From Clostridium transplantifaecale (lineage in GTDB: Bacteria > Bacillota > Clostridia > Lachnospirales > Lachnospiraceae), in the NCBI RefSeq assembly GCF_900626075.1, contig NZ_UYZY01000003.1:310001-374000 (forward strand): a DNA stretch of 64,000 bases, in the 5' to 3' direction. The notes beneath the pieces were generated by a model. The model saw only the letters and a list, made by a program, of their open reading frames with translations, did not search any database and had not been told where the DNA came from. Each line of letters starts with the position of its first letter. Position 1 is the stretch's first letter. This document shows positions 26,222 through 34,240 of the stretch, piece after piece. The translations under genes were made by a program, and so were the position numbers.

Positions 26222-27736
26222 TTGAATAAGAAATTAAAAGAAAAGATACAGGAATCACTGACGACAGTCCTTCCAATCACAACGGTGGTATTGCTGCTGA
26301 GCATATTTTTACTGCCGATTGACGTGGGTACTGTTGCCCTGTTTTTAACAGGAGCTTTTTTTCTGATAGTAGGCATGGGATTTTTCCAGCTCGGAGCGGA
26401 AATCACCATGATGCCTCTTGGAGAAGGCGTTGGACAGCACCTGGTGAAAACGAAGAATTTAGTAATCACAATTGTAGTCTGCTTTGTTGTAGGCGTAATT
26501 ATCACGGTGGCGGAGCCGGATCTTCAGGTTCTGTCCAATCAGGTTCCATCCATCCCTAATGCAGTTCTAGTCTGGACCGTAGCGTTCGGCGTCGGTATTT
26601 TTACCATTGTTGCAGTTCTCAGAATCTTGCTGAATATCAGCCTTTTGAAAATTCTGATAGTTTTATACCCTGTGCTCTTCCTTGTCTCGTTTCTGGTGCC
26701 GGCGGATTTTACGGCTATCGCTTTTGATTCGGGCGGGGTGACCACGGGTCCGATGACGGTCCCCTTTATTATGGCTCTCGGTATCGGCTTTTCATCCGCT
26801 AGGTGCGATAAAAACAGCGACAGCGACAGCTTCGGGCTTGTAGCCCTGTGCAGTATCGGACCGATTCTCATGGTACTTCTTCTGAGCCTCTTTTTCCATC
26901 CCGGGGATGCATCATATGATATGACTGAAATTGCAGAGCTTTTTACGATGCAGGATGTGGTTCATCAGTTCATTATTGCCTTGCCTGCGCAGCTGAAGGA
27001 AGTATCGGTTATTATTTTTCCCATACTTCTTGTCTTTGTCATCTTTCAGTTATGTACGAAACAGTACAGAAAAAAACAGATTTTGCGTCTGCTGATGGGA
27101 CTTCTGTATACGTTAATTGGAACGACCCTGTTTCTTACGGGCGTCAATACCGGGTTTGCGCCGGTTGGAACCCTGCTGGGGGCGGAACTGGCCGGAAGCC
27201 CGTTTAAGTGGATGCTTGTTCCCGTCGGGGCGCTGGTCGGATTCTATATTGTAAAGGCGGAGCCTGCGGTACAGGTCCTGAATAACCAGGTTGAAGACAT
27301 TACAAACGGTACGGTATCCAGAAACTCGATGAACCGCTGCCTTTCAATCGGCGTTTCGGCTGCGGTCGCCCTGGCTATGGTCAGGATTCTGACCGGCGTC
27401 AACATATACTGGATTCTGATCCCGGGATACATACTTGCCCTTTTTATGGCAAAAAGAGTTGAACCCATTTTTGTGGGGATTGCCTTTGACTCCGGCGGCG
27501 TTGCCAGCGGCCCGATGACATCCACGTTCCTGCTCCCGATGGCGATCGGCGCATGTGTGGGCGTCGGAGGCAATATCACGACGGATGCATTCGGCGTGGT
27601 GGCGCTTGTTGCCCTGGCTCCGATTATTGCAATCCAGGCCACCGGCCTGGTTTACGCATACAAAGCAAAACGGCTGCCGGTTACGGCTGTCTCTGATGAG
27701 ACAGATTATGAGTTCATCGATCTGGAGGAGGAATAG
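26222..27736 (+). CDS. DUF1538 family multi-spanning membrane protein
   Basis: A 504-residue protein made of two DUF1538 repeats, each with about six helices. The repeat is visible in matching segments: GTVALFLTGAFFLIVGMGFF / GTTLFLTGVNTGFAPVG, EPDLQVLSNQVPSI / EPAVQVLNNQVEDI, and TAIAFDSGGVTTGPMTVPFI / VGIAFDSGGVASGPMTSTFL. Small-residue and Asp-rich loops of this sort suggest an ion or small-molecule transporter, but the substrate is not established. The start is TTG with GGGAGG 7 bp upstream. A PII-like gene follows after 3 bp, so transport may be gated by that protein, as AmtB is by GlnK. Confidence 0.9.
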   Translation: MNKKLKEKIQESLTTVLPITTVVLLLSIFLLPIDVGTVALFLTGAFFLIVGMGFFQLGAEITMMPLGEGVGQHLVKTKNLVITIVVCFVVGVIITVAEPDLQVLSNQVPSIPNAVLVWTVAFGVGIFTIVAVLRILLNISLLKILIVLYPVLFLVSFLVPADFTAIAFDSGGVTTGPMTVPFIMALGIGFSSARCDKNSDSDSFGLVALCSIGPILMVLLLSLFFHPGDASYDMTEIAELFTMQDVVHQFIIALPAQLKEVSVIIFPILLVFVIFQLCTKQYRKKQILRLLMGLLYTLIGTTLFLTGVNTGFAPVGTLLGAELAGSPFKWMLVPVGALVGFYIVKAEPAVQVLNNQVEDITNGTVSRNSMNRCLSIGVSAAVALAMVRILTGVNIYWILIPGYILALFMAKRVEPIFVGIAFDSGGVASGPMTSTFLLPMAIGACVGVGGNITTDAFGVVALVALAPIIAIQATGLVYAYKAKRLPVTAVSDETDYEFIDLEEE

Positions 27737-27739
27737 AAA

Positions 27740-28450
27740 ATGGAAGGGCACAGCGACAGCTTGTTATTGAGAATGCTTGTGATTATCACTGATAAACCCG
27801 TTGAAAAGAAGGTAGTAAAGATACTGGACGACTTTCGTGTGAAGGTCAGATATCAGTTCCGGGGAAAAGGCACGGCAAGTTCGGAGTTTTTAGAAATCTG
27901 CGGACTCAGCGAATCCGGCCGTATCATAACGGCGGGTCTGGTACTGAAAGGCAGTGTGCACGGCGTATTTGAAGCGCTGGAAGAGAAATTAAAGATCAGG
28001 GAAAGAGGAAGAGGCATTGCATTCACGATCCCTGTAAACGGTCTTCAGAGCTATCTGCTCAAACAATTGGAGGAGGATCAGGCAGAGAACGTATGCGGGG
28101 ATACCGAGAGAAAGGAGGAGGAGATGAAAGAAGAGCTGAAGGAAGAGATTTCATATGTTATGATATTTGCGGCCTGCAACCAGGGATACAGCGGGGAGGT
28201 AATGGAGGCGGCCAGGAGCGCTGGAGCCACCGGGGGCACGATTCTGAAAAGCAGAAGACAGGGACTGGAAGAACCCGTCAAATTCATAGAAGTCTCCATC
28301 CAGGAGGAACAGGAGGTCATAAGTATTGTTGTTCCTAAAAGTATTAAGAAGGAAGTAATAAAAGAAATCAGTGAAAAGTGCGGATGCCGGACTCCGGCGG
28401 GAGGAATCATTCTCTCCCTGCCGGTGGATGAGATTATCGGCTTATCATAA
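27740..28450 (+). CDS. Tandem PII-like protein
   Basis: A 236-residue soluble protein with two ferredoxin-like (PII/CutA-type) halves joined by an acidic, charged linker (ERKEEEMKEELKEE) near residues 120-135. The second half starts ISYVMIFAACNQGYSGEVME and has ARSAGATGGTILKSRRQG, as in the PII-like proteins encoded with DUF1538 genes; the first half (LLRMLVIITDKPVEKKVVKI) is a diverged copy. The canonical PII uridylylation Tyr loop is absent. It begins 3 bp after the DUF1538 stop, overlapping its ribosome site. The ligand, such as a nucleotide or ion, is unknown. Confidence 0.78.
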   Translation: MEGHSDSLLLRMLVIITDKPVEKKVVKILDDFRVKVRYQFRGKGTASSEFLEICGLSESGRIITAGLVLKGSVHGVFEALEEKLKIRERGRGIAFTIPVNGLQSYLLKQLEEDQAENVCGDTERKEEEMKEELKEEISYVMIFAACNQGYSGEVMEAARSAGATGGTILKSRRQGLEEPVKFIEVSIQEEQEVISIVVPKSIKKEVIKEISEKCGCRTPAGGIILSLPVDEIIGLS

Positions 28451-28470
28451 ATTCCAGCCCATTTAACCCG

Positions 28471-29073
28471 TCATTTCAAAAGGTTTGCTATCGCGGGAAT
28501 CCTGTCTTTAATCACCAGGTTCGTTGTATTGAAACAGAAATCATAGTTTGATTTATCACCCCACACCTGGCTGGTGTAAAAGCTGTAATACCGGGAGCGG
28601 TTTTTATCCACTTTCTGTATATGCTGTTTCAGCTCCTTGTCGGACAGGGATTCCTGCGGCTCGGCTTTTTCCCGGCAGCGTTTCATCTTGCTTTCCATGC
28701 CGGCATATACGAATATGCGGATGGGATTTTGTTCCTGCAGGATGTAATCGGCGCAGCGGCCCACGATTACGCAGTCTGATTTGTCGGCCATTTCCCTGAT
28801 AATGCGGCTCTGTTCCTGGAAGATGGTGCAGTTCTGCTCCAGGATAATATTTTCCCTGGGGTAAAAGCTCCGGCCGATGGTGATAGGAAACATGGTGGCC
28901 GGGCGCTGTTCCACAACCTGACTGATGTACGTCTCCGACAGGGCCGTCCGCTTTGCAATTTCCGCAACAATCTCTTTGTCGTAATAGGCAATCCCCAGCT
29001 CCTCGGCAAGGCGGCGCCCCAGTTCGCGTCCTCCGCTTCCAAATTCACGGCCAACCGTTATAATTTTATTCAT
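28471..29073 (-). CDS. Cytidylate kinase-like family protein
   Basis: A 200-residue P-loop protein of the cytidylate_kin2 family. The start MNKIITVGREFGSGGRELGR contains the modified P-loop GREFGSGG; AYYDKEIVAEIAKRTALSE and VIVGRCADYILQ are further family segments. The family is common in Clostridia, often next to MATE exporters, and its substrate is not known; phosphorylation of a nucleotide or antibiotic-like ligand is only a guess. The start at 29073 overlaps the MATE stop by 8 bp and follows GGAGG. Confidence 0.88.
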   Translation of the reverse strand: MNKIITVGREFGSGGRELGRRLAEELGIAYYDKEIVAEIAKRTALSETYISQVVEQRPATMFPITIGRSFYPRENIILEQNCTIFQEQSRIIREMADKSDCVIVGRCADYILQEQNPIRIFVYAGMESKMKRCREKAEPQESLSDKELKQHIQKVDKNRSRYYSFYTSQVWGDKSNYDFCFNTTNLVIKDRIPAIANLLK

Positions 29074-30400
29074 TGTCAATCCTCCCTGATAGTTTTTTCG
29101 TGTAGCTGCCGATAAGGGCGGCGACGGCCACAGCCACGACAGCTTCCGTGATCGGCATGGCAAACCAAAGAGAATTGGCTCCCGCCGTCAGCGGTAGTGT
29201 GTAAATCAAGATTCCGCTTATAATAAGCCCTCTGGAGACCGATACAAAGAAAGAGGCTCCCGGTTTCATCAGTGACTGGAAATAATAGGTGGAAAAAATA
29301 TTCAGCGGAAGCAGCAGGAAAGAAATTCCGTAGCTTCTCATAATAAACGGCGCAATGCGGTAAATCTCATCGGTCGGAGCCATGAAAATCCGGATAAACC
29401 CGTTGGGGAAGGCAAATATCAGGAGAGTCCAGATGACGCTGAAGAAACATACGGAATAGAGCGCGTATTTCAGCGTGTCTTTAATGCGGTTCCACTTCCC
29501 TGCGCCGAAGTTGATGGAGAAAATCGGCTGTGACGCCTGCCCTACACTGTATGCGCAGCACTGTACAATTGTGCTGATGTTGACAATGACACCGTAGACA
29601 GACAGGGAACCGGCCCCCAGATACTTCATAATCTGACGGTTAAACAGCATGGTCAGGATACCCATGGCAATATCGATGAAAAAGGTGGAAAAACCAGTCA
29701 CGATGATTTGTCTGAATTTTATCATAAACTGAACCGGTTTGTCTATTTTAAGCGTGTTTCTTTTTGAAAAGAAATGGGTGAGCATAACGGCAAACGTTAT
29801 CAGCGCCCCGGCGGCCGTAGCCAGGCCGGCTCCCATAATCCCCATATCCAGCATAAAAACAAAGAAGTAATCCCCGAACACATTGAAGATTCCTCCCGAC
29901 AGCACCGCAGCCGTAGCCAGGCCGGGATTGTTGTCGTTTCGCAGAAATGCCGCCAGCATCTGGTTAAACAGAAAGACCGGAACAATAAATTTAACCGGCA
30001 GAAGATACTGTTTGGCCAGTGGGAGAAGCGTCTCCTCCGCCCCGAACAGAAGCAGCATCTGTGTGTCAAAGAGTACGATGACAAACCAGCAGGCCAGTCC
30101 AAGCAGTAACGTGGAAATCAGGGACGTTGTGAAATACTGGTTTTCTTTTCCCCGATCCCCGCTGCCCCTGGCGGCGCTGAAAAGTACGGAACCGCCGATT
30201 CCCGTCAGCAGCCCGAGGCTGTAGATGATGTTCCAGACCGGCGCAACCACAGCCAGCGCCGCGGTGCCGCCGGGCCCCTGGTACTGGCCGACCATGGCCA
30301 TATCCACAAGGCCGTAGATAGAGCTTATCAAGGCGCTGCCGAATGCGGCGCTCAGATACTTAAAATAGATGTTTTTTACATTTCCCTGTAACAGATTCAT
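29066..30400 (-). CDS. MATE family efflux transporter
   Basis: A 444-residue polytopic exporter: NVKNIYFKYLSAAFGSALIS then SIYGLVDMAMVGQYQGPGG is the N-terminal signature, and a second-half repeat is seen near residue 235. It is first in a two-gene operon with the cytidylate-kinase-like gene (8-bp overlap). AAAGGAGGAC precedes the ATG. Transcription begins at a strong promoter 120 bp upstream and must pass a leader terminator (30424-30475), so expression is probably controlled by attenuation as well as by a repressor at the palindromic -10 region. Confidence 0.93.
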   Translation of the reverse strand: MNLLQGNVKNIYFKYLSAAFGSALISSIYGLVDMAMVGQYQGPGGTAALAVVAPVWNIIYSLGLLTGIGGSVLFSAARGSGDRGKENQYFTTSLISTLLLGLACWFVIVLFDTQMLLLFGAEETLLPLAKQYLLPVKFIVPVFLFNQMLAAFLRNDNNPGLATAAVLSGGIFNVFGDYFFVFMLDMGIMGAGLATAAGALITFAVMLTHFFSKRNTLKIDKPVQFMIKFRQIIVTGFSTFFIDIAMGILTMLFNRQIMKYLGAGSLSVYGVIVNISTIVQCCAYSVGQASQPIFSINFGAGKWNRIKDTLKYALYSVCFFSVIWTLLIFAFPNGFIRIFMAPTDEIYRIAPFIMRSYGISFLLLPLNIFSTYYFQSLMKPGASFFVSVSRGLIISGILIYTLPLTAGANSLWFAMPITEAVVAVAVAALIGSYTKKLSGRIDNE

Positions 30401-30423
30401 GTCGTTTTGTCCTCCTTTTACAC

Positions 30424-30475
30424 AAAAAAAGCCGGACAGGATAACAGGCTTCTCAGCCTGTCACCTTATCCAGCT
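30424..30475 (-). terminator. Leader terminator (attenuator) before the MATE/kinase operon
   Basis: Reading the minus strand, AGCTGG...CCGGCT closes a long hairpin whose tip is ACAGGCT-GAGA-AGCCTGT, followed by seven T residues, all before the ribosome site. A short frame ATG ATG AGC TGG ATA AGG TGA overlaps the base of the hairpin, so a translating or stalled ribosome would break it. No known riboswitch consensus was recognised. Confidence 0.7.
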
Positions 30476-30518
30476 CATCATTTCCAAACGAATGACTCAC
30501 CCTCCGAGTGAACAGTGG

Positions 30519-30549
30519 TTAGTATACTAAATGAAATCCTGAAAGTCAA
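30519..30549 (-). promoter_or_regulatory. Promoter and operator of the MATE/kinase operon
   Basis: Minus strand TTGACT (30544-30549), 17-bp spacer, TATACT (30521-30526). The -10 lies inside the perfect 12-bp palindrome TTAGTATACTAA (30519-30530), a plausible repressor site. Confidence 0.8.
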
Positions 30550-30613
30550 GTGTTTTTCTGCGGCATATGCACTTCCTTCCAGCCGGGGCGTGAAACATGA
30601 TAAAAACATGAAA

Positions 30614-30656
30614 ACAGGGAGGAAACAGCGCCTTGAAAGAGCGGTTTCCTCCCTGT
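30614..30656 (-). terminator. Terminator of the small gene at 30734
   Basis: ACAGGGAGGAAAC pairs perfectly with GTTTCCTCCCTGT (13 bp). A run of A residues (TCATGTTTTTATCA on the minus strand) follows, fitting minus-strand termination. Confidence 0.75.
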
Positions 30657-30733
30657 CATAAATCGTCTGAAGGAATTTACGGCAGCCGCCGCAGATCCTT
30701 CATCGTGTCCGTGTTATATCTTAAGAACCGTAA

Positions 30734-30904
30734 TTATCTGCGGCCTGTAAGAGCTGACGTATAAGGCAGATTTCTGGCATCGCTGATGCCGAGCTGTCCT
30801 GCAATTCTTGAGAGAAGGAGTTTGCACTCCGCCTCGGAAAGAAGGTTTAAGTCTTTCTGTGACCGGGAAGCCGGTGCTGATGTAACGGAATTGTCTCTTT
30901 TCAT
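30734..30904 (-). CDS. 56-residue small protein, unknown
   Basis: A short frame reading MKRDNSVTSAPASRSQKDLN, LLSEAECKLLLSRIAGQLGI, SDARNLPYTSALTGRR. It has AAAGGAGA 8 bp before the ATG and a strong terminator 78 bp after the stop. A disordered Ser/Ala N-terminus is followed by an amphipathic helix (LLSEAECKLLLSRIAGQLG). It has no signal peptide and no family that I recognise. It is divergent from the LysR gene. Confidence 0.55.
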   Translation of the reverse strand: MKRDNSVTSAPASRSQKDLNLLSEAECKLLLSRIAGQLGISDARNLPYTSALTGRR

Positions 30905-30965
30905 AGGAATTCTCCTTTCATACCATGTGTTGTGGGGGTGAACAGTAACCTTTTAATTCCCCGTC

Positions 30966-30985
30966 CTGATTTCTTGACAAATCAG
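30966..30985. promoter_or_regulatory. Inverted repeat in the divergent LysR control region
   Basis: CTGATTT-CTTGAC-AAATCAG, a perfect 7-bp dyad with a TTGACA -35-like box starting in its loop. The interval 30905-31160 contains no other gene. It may be a regulator site for the LysR gene or the small gene. Confidence 0.4.
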
Positions 30986-31160
30986 GTATTGCAATATTAT
31001 TATGGGGGATGAGGAATCAAAAGTGTTATTTATGTTGAAAATAATATAACACGATTGAATCATGATGCCTATTCCCGGTTCTGTCATAAAGATATAAGTA
31101 ATTTGCAATATGAGAAACGGTAGATCAAAATCAATATTTTTCAGTCTGGGAGGAAAGTAA

Positions 31161-32075
31161 ATGTACACGAAAAATCCGGAATATTTTTTAACGGTCGCCA
31201 GGGAGGGAAGTATTTCCAGGGCGGCGGAAAAGCTGTATCTGTCACAGCCGTATCTGAGCCAGTGCATCGGGAGGCTGGAACAGGAGCTTCAGATGAAGCT
31301 GTTTGATCGGAGCCACACACCTCTTGTCCTGACAGAGGCGGGGAGGCTTTATCTCAGCTATCTGGAAAGCGTGGGGACGCTCACCGGCAAGTTTGAATCG
31401 CAGGTGGAGGGGTTGAGGACGGGCAGCAGGCAGACCCTGAACGTGGGAATGACGCCGTGGCGCGGTTCCGTACTGCTCCCGGATATTCTCCCGGCTTTCG
31501 CCGCTTCTCATCCCGAAGTGCGGATTGTGCTGCACGAAAACCATTCAAATATCTTGTCGGGGCTGCTGGAGGAAGACAGGCTGGATTTTGCTTTAATGAA
31601 TATCCCGAATAAGATGGACGGTTTTGTCTATCAGGCCGTTTTCTATGAAAAGATGTTTCTGGTAGCCAATAAGACCCATCCGGCGGTGCGGGATAAAAAG
31701 ACTTCCCACGCCCATCCCGCGTATATCGATATGCAGGAACTGCGCGGCGAACGATTTATCCTTTTGCCGAATGAGCAGGTAATGGGACAGGCTATGGAGA
31801 ATCTGTTTGTGAGAATGAATATGCAGAATGCGGATATTCTTTATACGACCAGCAGCACAACAGCGGTCAATCTGGTCAGCGCAGGATTCGGCATCACCTT
31901 TCTGCCGGAGGGCGGCATCCGCCATGTGCCGCACCTGGACCGGCTGGCGCTCTTCACTGTGGATGATCCGCCGTTCTGTGTGCCTTTACTGATTTTGTAT
32001 AAAAAGAACGCGTTCCTGACGCCGCAGGCGGAGGACTTTATCAAAATGACGAAAGCTTTTTATGCGGGACTGTAG
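31161..32075 (+). CDS. LysR family transcriptional regulator
   Basis: A 304-residue LTTR of standard length. The winged helix is at residues 4-62 (YFLTVAREGSISRAAEKLYL, SQPYLSQCIGRLEQELQMKL), followed by the periplasmic-binding-protein-like effector domain (LNVGMTPWRGSVLLPDILPA onward). GGGAGGAAAG precedes the ATG. LTTRs usually regulate a divergent gene; the divergent neighbour here is only the 56-residue frame. The effector is unknown. A stem of GCGGGACT/AGTCCCGC spans its stop (32064-32093). Confidence 0.92.
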   Translation: MYTKNPEYFLTVAREGSISRAAEKLYLSQPYLSQCIGRLEQELQMKLFDRSHTPLVLTEAGRLYLSYLESVGTLTGKFESQVEGLRTGSRQTLNVGMTPWRGSVLLPDILPAFAASHPEVRIVLHENHSNILSGLLEEDRLDFALMNIPNKMDGFVYQAVFYEKMFLVANKTHPAVRDKKTSHAHPAYIDMQELRGERFILLPNEQVMGQAMENLFVRMNMQNADILYTTSSTTAVNLVSAGFGITFLPEGGIRHVPHLDRLALFTVDDPPFCVPLLILYKKNAFLTPQAEDFIKMTKAFYAGL

Positions 32076-32093
32076 GGAAATTTCCAGTCCCGC

Positions 32094-32681
32094 TTAGGAA
32101 CCTCCCGCAACTTTAGCCGGATACCATTTGGCAAACCAGGCCGTGAAGACGCCTAAGAGAGCCGTAATTACCCATACGCAGATTTCAAAGGCCGGAAGTC
32201 CTGACGCGCCCCTGGATGTAACGTAGAGTGAGGCCAGGCCCCACAGCAGATAGGCGGTACTCCACATTGCGGTCAGTATCCGGTTTGTCTTTATAAAGAG
32301 AGGATTTTTCCAGGCTTTTTCCCCGCCGTAATCCCTGCAGGAATAGTAAGCGGTGACGGGAACCTCTAAAAATGAGGACACCAGCCAGATGGTTCCGATT
32401 GCCAGGGAGGGGAGAGCGGCCTGCCACAGCGCTCCGCCGCCTGTCATCATCAAGAGCCCGATCACTGTGGCGGCAAAAGCGCCGATTCGTTCATAGGGAG
32501 TGGGCAGCCAGTGAAAATGCAGGAGCATCACAAGGCTGCCCGCCAGGATTCCAGCCGCCCCTCCTAAAACGGGTTCAATTTCCCGGCAGAAGCTGGTACG
32601 TTTTACCAAGATCCGTGAAATACATTTCCAAAACCATATCTTTCCGCCTTTCGGGCTGCCGTTTAATACGAGTATGTTCAT
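32094..32681 (-). CDS. Four-helix membrane protein with flavoprotein-like first residues (probable fusion)
   Basis: A 195-residue protein. Residues 1-12 (MNILVLNGSPKG) are the FMN-phosphate loop that starts flavodoxin-fold NAD(P)H reductases, but the flavin fold does not continue. From about residue 35 it is a membrane protein with four or five helices (GGAAGILAGSLVMLLHFHWL, IGAFAATVIGLLMMTGGGAL, ILTAMWSTAYLLWGLASLYV, ICVWVITALLGVFTAWFAKW). A deletion probably joined a reductase start to a membrane-protein gene. The start overlaps the PadR stop by 4 bp, so the PadR gene leads the operon. The function is unknown. Confidence 0.6.
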   Translation of the reverse strand: MNILVLNGSPKGGKIWFWKCISRILVKRTSFCREIEPVLGGAAGILAGSLVMLLHFHWLPTPYERIGAFAATVIGLLMMTGGGALWQAALPSLAIGTIWLVSSFLEVPVTAYYSCRDYGGEKAWKNPLFIKTNRILTAMWSTAYLLWGLASLYVTSRGASGLPAFEICVWVITALLGVFTAWFAKWYPAKVAGGS

Positions 32682-33229
32682 TGTAATTTCTCCAGAGTTC
32701 TGATGGCTTCTTCCGCAAATTCAAGGCAGGCTTTGATATGAAGTTCCCCAAAGCGGGCGGTAAGTCCCCAGTATACGGGTTCCCGGTTTTGTGAAGTAAA
32801 CTGTGAATAATGCTCGATACTGCCGCCCACTGTCTTCAGGGCATTCAGTTCCTCCAGGCATCTCACTTTATATTCCTTCAGCATTTCTATATTATCGCCG
32901 ACGCTTTTTTCACCCGAAAAAAAGAGTTTCATTAAAAACGTGCTGCGCGTCTGGAATTCGTTGTCCAGATTGTTCTCAGAAAGCCAGTCATGCAGTTCTT
33001 TCTTTCCCGGTTCGGTGAGGGAATAGAGCTTCTTGTTCGGTTTATCGGTCTGGTAGACGATCTCCGATGTGAGCCAGCCGGACTGCTCCATTCTGTTCAG
33101 TTCGCGGTAAATCTGACTTGTCTGTGCCTTCCAGAACAGGAACAGGGAATCCTTAAACGTTTTGTCAAGCTCGTATCCCGTCATGCTGCCGTAGCTCAGC
33201 AGCCCCAGCAGTCCATGTTTTAATGACAT
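32678..33229 (-). CDS. PadR family transcriptional regulator
   Basis: A 183-residue regulator. The N-terminal winged helix starts MSLKHGLLGLLSYGSMTGYE and includes TSQIYRELNRMEQSGWLTSE and KKLYSLTEPGKKEL; the C-terminal Vir_act_alpha_C-like helices run to EEAIRTLEKLQ. PadR proteins repress exporters or detoxifying reductases and are released by phenolics or drugs. It is cotranscribed with the damaged membrane gene downstream. A consensus promoter with AT-rich dyads lies upstream, which fits autorepression. Confidence 0.92.
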   Translation of the reverse strand: MSLKHGLLGLLSYGSMTGYELDKTFKDSLFLFWKAQTSQIYRELNRMEQSGWLTSEIVYQTDKPNKKLYSLTEPGKKELHDWLSENNLDNEFQTRSTFLMKLFFSGEKSVGDNIEMLKEYKVRCLEELNALKTVGGSIEHYSQFTSQNREPVYWGLTARFGELHIKACLEFAEEAIRTLEKLQ

Positions 33230-33259
33230 ACGAATACCTCCTGTTTATATTTTACTTTT

Positions 33260-33288
33260 AGTATATTCTACAAGTGTAATATAGTCAA
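33260..33288 (-). promoter_or_regulatory. Promoter of the padR-like operon
   Basis: Minus strand TTGACT (33283-33288), 17-bp spacer, TATACT (33260-33265). The spacer contains ATATTACACTTGT, resembling half of a PadR box. Confidence 0.75.
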
Positions 33289-33351
33289 CCTGCATTTCAG
33301 AAGTTTTTATCTCGATCCGACTTTATTGAGAAAAGGAGTCATTTGGTTATC

Positions 33352-33403
33352 TTGACGGATATTGCATTCGGTTGTATTATAACAGTGTTATATAACGCTG
33401 TTA
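33352..33403 (+). promoter_or_regulatory. Promoter and long palindromic operator of the TetR gene
   Basis: TTGACG (33352), 17-bp spacer, TATTAT (33375). A 24-bp palindrome with one mismatched pair, arms TAACAGTGTTAT and ATAACGCTGTTA, starts at the last base of the -10 (33380-33403): a clear autorepression site. Confidence 0.8.
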
Positions 33404-33425
33404 CATTTGAGGAGATATCCGGATT

Positions 33426-34046
33426 ATGATAGGAAACACAATTAAAAATACGGCCGACGCCATACTGGAGGCTGGAAAAAATGAATTTTTGACTTATGGG
33501 TATGAAAAGGCTTCCCTTCGGAGAATCGCTGCCGCCGCATCCGTTACCACGGGTGCCATATACGGCTGCTTTTCGGGAAAAGAAGCTATCTTTGAGGCGC
33601 TGACGGGGGAGGCGGCGCGGGGGCTGGTGGACCGGTATATTGAGGTTCACGAGGATTTTGCTTCGCTTACGCCAAAGGAGCAGGTGAGAGAGCTTGCAAC
33701 CGTCACCGATGAATATGTGCCCTGGCTGATCGATTATGTCTATGACCATTTTGATGCGTTTAAGCTTCTTCTGTGCTGTGGCGCGCCGGGAAGCGCCGAG
33801 GCGTTTTTTGCCCGCCTGGCTAAAGTGGAGGAGCAGTCATGCCGGGATTTTGTCGCGGCGGTAAAGGAACTGGGCCGCGAAGTGCCGGAACTGGATGATA
33901 CGCTGATCCACATTGTCTGTCGCTCTTTTTTTCAGCAGCTTCAGGAGTTTGTGTCCCATGACGTGCCTAGGGAACGGGCGCTTTCCTGCGCGGTGATTCT
34001 GGGCCGATTCCAGCATGCGGGATGGGCGAAGATTCTGAATCTTTAG
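33426..34046 (+). CDS. TetR family transcriptional regulator
   Basis: A 206-residue regulator. Helix-turn-helix: ILEAGKNEFLTYGYEKASLR, RIAAAASVTTGAIYGCFSGK; the rest is the ligand domain. It precedes the ABC pair (34241, 36076) in the same direction, with a 194-bp gap holding another palindrome and short repeats. It is probably autoregulated through the 24-bp palindrome and may also control the transporter. GAGGAGA lies 8 bp before the ATG. Confidence 0.92.
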   Translation: MIGNTIKNTADAILEAGKNEFLTYGYEKASLRRIAAAASVTTGAIYGCFSGKEAIFEALTGEAARGLVDRYIEVHEDFASLTPKEQVRELATVTDEYVPWLIDYVYDHFDAFKLLLCCGAPGSAEAFFARLAKVEEQSCRDFVAAVKELGREVPELDDTLIHIVCRSFFQQLQEFVSHDVPRERALSCAVILGRFQHAGWAKILNL

Positions 34047-34101
34047 AAGAGAGCGGGAAGGAGAGAAGGCATGACTAGGAGAAGAAACAGTTATGTTAGA
34101 T

Positions 34102-34119
34102 GGTTAGTGATAACTAACT
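34102..34119. promoter_or_regulatory. 7-4-7 palindrome ahead of the ABC pair
   Basis: GGTTAGT-GATA-ACTAACT. The same architecture occurs at 38425, 44753, 45313 (degenerate) and 45662, near iron and peroxide genes. A TATGTT lies just upstream as a possible -10. Confidence 0.65.
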
Positions 34120-34151
34120 GCCTGGCCGAGGATGGTACGAAATGGCCAAAG

Positions 34152-34216
34152 CAATATGAAATCATTGAAGCAGTATGAATTGCTGAGGCAGTATGAAATC
34201 AATGAAGCAGTGCAAA
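34152..34216 (+). repeat. Short degenerate tandem repeat
   Basis: Three to four imperfect 18-19-bp units of the form CAGTATGAAATCAATGAAG lie between the TetR gene and the ABC genes, containing several out-of-frame ATGs before the AGGAGG of the ABC gene. The function is unclear. Confidence 0.55.
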
Positions 34217-34240
34217 ATTATTTAAAAGGAGGAGAAATTA

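Noticed and set aside
34152..34216. Short repeats before the ABC genes as a CRISPR or integration array
   Set aside because: Units are 18-19 bp, degenerate and directly adjacent without spacers.
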